Assembly: GCA_046328115.1 (NCBI GenBank)
Contig: JAXLXE010000001.1
Span: 3,124,622 to 3,188,621, forward strand
Reading direction: 5' to 3'
From: JAXLXE01 sp046328115
Lineage (GTDB): Bacteria; Chloroflexota; UBA6077; JACCZL01
DNA: 64,000 bases
Shown here: positions 61,764-64,000 of the stretch, piece by piece
Layout of the letters: every line of letters begins with the position of its first letter
How positions within the stretch are numbered: position 1 is the stretch's first letter
The notes under the pieces: model-generated
Told to the model about the DNA's origin: nothing
Databases searched by the model: none
What the model saw: only the letters and a program-made list of their open reading frames with translations
Position numbers and translations under genes: made by a program

Positions 61764-62710
61764 GCTCAAAAATCACCATGGTGCGCTGTACAATCGTTGC
61801 AAGACAAGATACAAATAACCCGGGGCAACGGATGCCATTTAGTCTTAGCCCCACAGATCTAGATGGATACTATTCTGCATTCGACTACTATCGCGACCGT
61901 GGCCTGACCGTCTTCGCTGTACTAAACAGCGAAACGTACTACCGAGGCGAAGAGATTAATGCGCCTCGTCGCCCGGCCGATCTCTCCAATGATTATATCG
62001 AGCACTTCTCAGACGCAGCCGCATATCTATCAGAACGGACACGTCTTTGGAACGCCGGCGTCCAAAATTTCATAATTTGGAACGAACCAAACGATGCTGA
62101 TCCAACCAAATATCTATCTTCCGATTGTTTTGCCGCCCTGTTGCGCCGATGTTGGAAAAAAATGGCTGTCGACGTTGATGCGCGATTTCGTCCCAACATA
62201 TACTGGGGAGGTGTTCTGTTCACCAACGTTGAAGAAAGTCAGCCTCAAGACGGGCAGATAGAATACTTGCAGAAAGTGTATGACGCCGTCGCATCACAGA
62301 TCGCAAGTGGCGTCGATGGTTCGATTAACTGGCAGCGCTCTTGGCCATGGCGCGGTATCAATGTCCACATCCATCATCGGCCTGACCCAACATTCCTGCT
62401 GAATCTATTCAAAGATATTAACGCAACTAGGTCAACGCACGGTGATCCGAACGAGTTACTCGTAGGAGAATGGGGAGCTACCAAACAAGACATCGAGACG
62501 GTGGACCCAAACATGATCAGCCTAGCATACACACGGCTTCGTCCTTACGCATCGCACATGTTCTACTACCTGCATCCGCACGTACCTGACCGTGGTGCCG
62601 ACTGGGGGACTCGCAACACAGGCGTGGCAGTCGAAGCTGGACAAAATCGATGGCAACCACTGACACAGAATGACTCACTATACTCAAAGTTACAGGCAGC
62701 ACTCGCTTAG
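61310..62710 (+). CDS. GH-A clan glycoside hydrolase-like protein
   Basis: 466 residues, AAGGAG seven bases before ATG. The N-terminal ~110 residues (SQARPDDIITLRSRIDIIRQ) are a separate helical module of unknown type. A TIM-barrel follows with FIIWNEPNDADP carrying the acid/base Glu and ELLVGEWGATKQD with a Glu that could be the nucleophile (GH5/GH39-like). From about 61770 the DNA is AT-richer with codons rare in the window, suggesting acquisition from elsewhere. No signal peptide. The 3' end overlaps the BNR gene by 41 bases. Confidence 0.7.
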   Translation: MPTDWPVALISGSQARPDDIITLRSRIDIIRQNLTPTLPPVSWSPPSTGQTSPFTAQSFIQMRTAIQEIWTAKGMPVSIGPWTGDGPGGPSTNPPSAQTRIRAAHINNLRTWLNQAEGYPALVGIQTHSYDPNNGQLPIPGDNWVNDIRGLSSKITMVRCTIVARQDTNNPGQRMPFSLSPTDLDGYYSAFDYYRDRGLTVFAVLNSETYYRGEEINAPRRPADLSNDYIEHFSDAAAYLSERTRLWNAGVQNFIIWNEPNDADPTKYLSSDCFAALLRRCWKKMAVDVDARFRPNIYWGGVLFTNVEESQPQDGQIEYLQKVYDAVASQIASGVDGSINWQRSWPWRGINVHIHHRPDPTFLLNLFKDINATRSTHGDPNELLVGEWGATKQDIETVDPNMISLAYTRLRPYASHMFYYLHPHVPDRGADWGTRNTGVAVEAGQNRWQPLTQNDSLYSKLQAALA

Positions 62711-63701
62711 CTACGTCGCGGCGCGCCGCCTACGCGATTTGGCCGTCGCTCTCGTTGCGACTGTCGGATTTTTCATTGGCTCAGCTTCTGCTGATCGTAG
62801 TTCATCTACGCCCTGTGATTCCGCCGTCGGCTGGTCGCGAGTTGACGCTTCAGGCACTACGCGTGAGCGCTTCGGCCTTCGGAACATGCTCGCTCCAGGA
62901 TCACGAAACGTCATTTCGGGAATTGCTGAGAGCTCGGCACGGCCCGGCCTGCTCATGCTTGGAAACACGCAGGGTCTCTTCAGATCGGATGATTGTGGCA
63001 CCACGTGGTCCTTCATTACCTCCAAAGGCATCGGCTATATGGAAGACGATATTGGCGATTTTGGCGCGAGGACGGTCGCCTTCTCACCCACTGATCATCT
63101 GTACGTCACTCCCGAGACCGCGTGGCTCGCGAAAAGCCGTGACTATGGCGTCACGTGGACCAGGACTCCTGTCCCAAACGTCGACTACAACGCCATCGCC
63201 TTCGCACCTGACGGGACCATCGTAGCCAGGGAGTTCACCCGACTGGGCGGCAGGTCCTCTGACCGACTCTCTCTGTCAACCGACGGCGGAGAGACCTTCC
63301 AGTACATCTGGAACCCGCGCGAGATCCCTCCTGGCATCTTCCTGTTGACGGGGGATCGATCGGCACTCACGATCTACGCGTCCGCGGGCGGCGGACGAAT
63401 CGTCGTCACCAGCGATCTCGGGCAAACCAGTACAGACTGGGCTGTATTCCCAAGTCCCTTCACCGCGATGGCCCTCAGCATAGATCGCTCCCGTTTCTGG
63501 GTGGCCACCCGCGACCGGTCCCTCTGGCGCAGCCGCGATATGGGTGTCACCTGGGACGTCGCCGCGAAGCTGCCAGGCGAAGTGCGCACGAACATGCTCG
63601 TGCCCAGCAAGCACGATCCCCGCGCGCTCTTCCTGATCACCGACGACGAACAGGGCAAAACGTCCGGCGAGTTGTGGTTCTACCGCGAACCACCGGAGTG
63701 A
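62670..63701 (+). CDS. Secreted BNR propeller (third family member)
   Basis: 343 residues from ATG 62670, overlapping the upstream gene by 41 bases; the exact start is uncertain. Signal peptide LRDLAVALVATVGFFIGSASA. Asp boxes RSDDCGTTWSFI, KSRDYGVTWTRT, STDGGETFQYI and RSRDMGVTWDVA. Similar in build to the genes at 47.1 and 48.8 kb. Likely surface binding protein. The upstream 40 codons are lower in GC than the rest. Confidence 0.8.
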   Translation: MTHYTQSYRQHSLSYVAARRLRDLAVALVATVGFFIGSASADRSSSTPCDSAVGWSRVDASGTTRERFGLRNMLAPGSRNVISGIAESSARPGLLMLGNTQGLFRSDDCGTTWSFITSKGIGYMEDDIGDFGARTVAFSPTDHLYVTPETAWLAKSRDYGVTWTRTPVPNVDYNAIAFAPDGTIVAREFTRLGGRSSDRLSLSTDGGETFQYIWNPREIPPGIFLLTGDRSALTIYASAGGGRIVVTSDLGQTSTDWAVFPSPFTAMALSIDRSRFWVATRDRSLWRSRDMGVTWDVAAKLPGEVRTNMLVPSKHDPRALFLITDDEQGKTSGELWFYREPPE

Positions 63702-63818
63702 GCCAGGTGCTCCTTATCACCGAGGGGCAGACTCCACTGAGTCTTCTCTCCACGGTAGAGCCCATGGGTGTGCCCCGGTGGGGCGGGTTGACAACGTCCA
63801 CCTTGACATGGTCCTTGA

Positions 63819-64000
63819 TGGGCGTGCATACGCCCAAAAGGTGACCAGTCCTGGACCCACCTCACCATCGCGCCGTTCGATCCCGTGGTCGTGTTTGGGA
63901 TCACCGAGTCAGGTGAAGTATGGGCCTACCGTGGCGCCGCTCTATCGCCCAGCGGGTCGCCCAGCACACCCATTCAGATTCGGACGCCAGCACCCGCACC
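63819..64000 (+). pseudogene. BNR-type gene remnant, frameshifted, cut by the window end
   Basis: In one frame from 63819, GDQSWTHLTIAPFDPVVVFG followed by ITESGEVWAYRGA reads as the last blade of a BNR protein and then a Ser/Pro linker open to the window end. The same frame is closed by TGA at 63816. Frame +1 upstream reads VDNVHLDMVLDGRAYAQK, so a one-base change in the CCCAAAA run near 63834 would join them. No start or earlier domain is present. Confidence 0.45.

Noticed and set aside
1..64000. tRNA, rRNA or transposase genes
   Set aside because: No cloverleaf with GTTCGA-type T arm, no rRNA stretch, and no transposase motif with terminal repeats was recognised on either strand.

Overview
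This is a GC-rich, gene-dense chromosomal window (64 kb, about 47 protein genes). It has frequent GTG and TTG starts, many 4-bp stop/start overlaps, and no rRNA or tRNA gene that I can see. The best guess for the host is a Chloroflexota bacterium (Thermomicrobia- or Dehalococcoidia-like). Reasons: many Tat or lipoprotein exports, a secreted protein with the FF-x3-GG-x3-FG module common in that phylum, two luciferase-like (LLM) oxidoreductases, a tungsten-type aldehyde ferredoxin oxidoreductase, a Uma2 nuclease, and a membrane-fusion protein without the long hairpin needed to reach an outer membrane. A high-GC actinobacterium is the main alternative.

Layout. 1-10.9 kb: a co-directional, mostly overlapping surface-glycan-like operon. 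It has two DMFase-large-subunit-like exported proteins, a NodB-type deacetylase, an ATP-grasp ligase, an FAD/NADPH monooxygenase-like enzyme, a GT4 glycosyltransferase, a Tat-exported GH5 hydrolase and a left-handed beta-helix acyltransferase. 10.9-20.8 kb: a PhyH dioxygenase, a SnoaL-like protein, an exported amidohydrolase, a GGEEF cyclase, a beta-propeller/ZnuA pair resembling AztD/AztC, a hydantoinase, an LLM oxidoreductase with a TIGR04076 protein, and a VOC protein. 20.8-30.4 kb: a cyclase-ATPase-TPR regulator divergent from a GPP34 protein, then an Ldh_2 dehydrogenase, a PQQ-propeller lipoprotein, a Uma2 protein, and a ThiS/MoaD-like protein with an aldehyde ferredoxin oxidoreductase.

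30.5-36.8 kb holds the most unusual locus: two uncharacterised proteins followed by a 1489-residue KGGVGR-type P-loop ATPase. Its C-terminal half is 17 almost DNA-identical 144-bp TPR repeats that differ at only three two-state sites. I read it as a candidate NTPase-driven conflict or signalling module with a recently expanding, shuffling sensor array. This is inference.

36.8-58.2 kb: ordinary metabolic and transport genes (an orphan E2, a type I phosphodiesterase, a phosphotriesterase-like protein, an SDR lacking Tyr/Lys, two small zinc-finger or leader-like proteins, an EmrA/EmrB-like pair, a serine hydrolase, two BNR propellers, an LLM oxidoreductase, a VOC protein, GT39, a hydroxyacid dehydrogenase, MgtE with a leader terminator, and a DAO-family oxidase). 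58.2-64 kb: an intergenic repeat cluster, then a more accessory-looking stretch with a fibre-like protein whose 3' end runs out of frame into the next gene, a visibly AT-richer GH-A-like glycosidase, another BNR propeller, and a frameshifted BNR remnant at the window edge.
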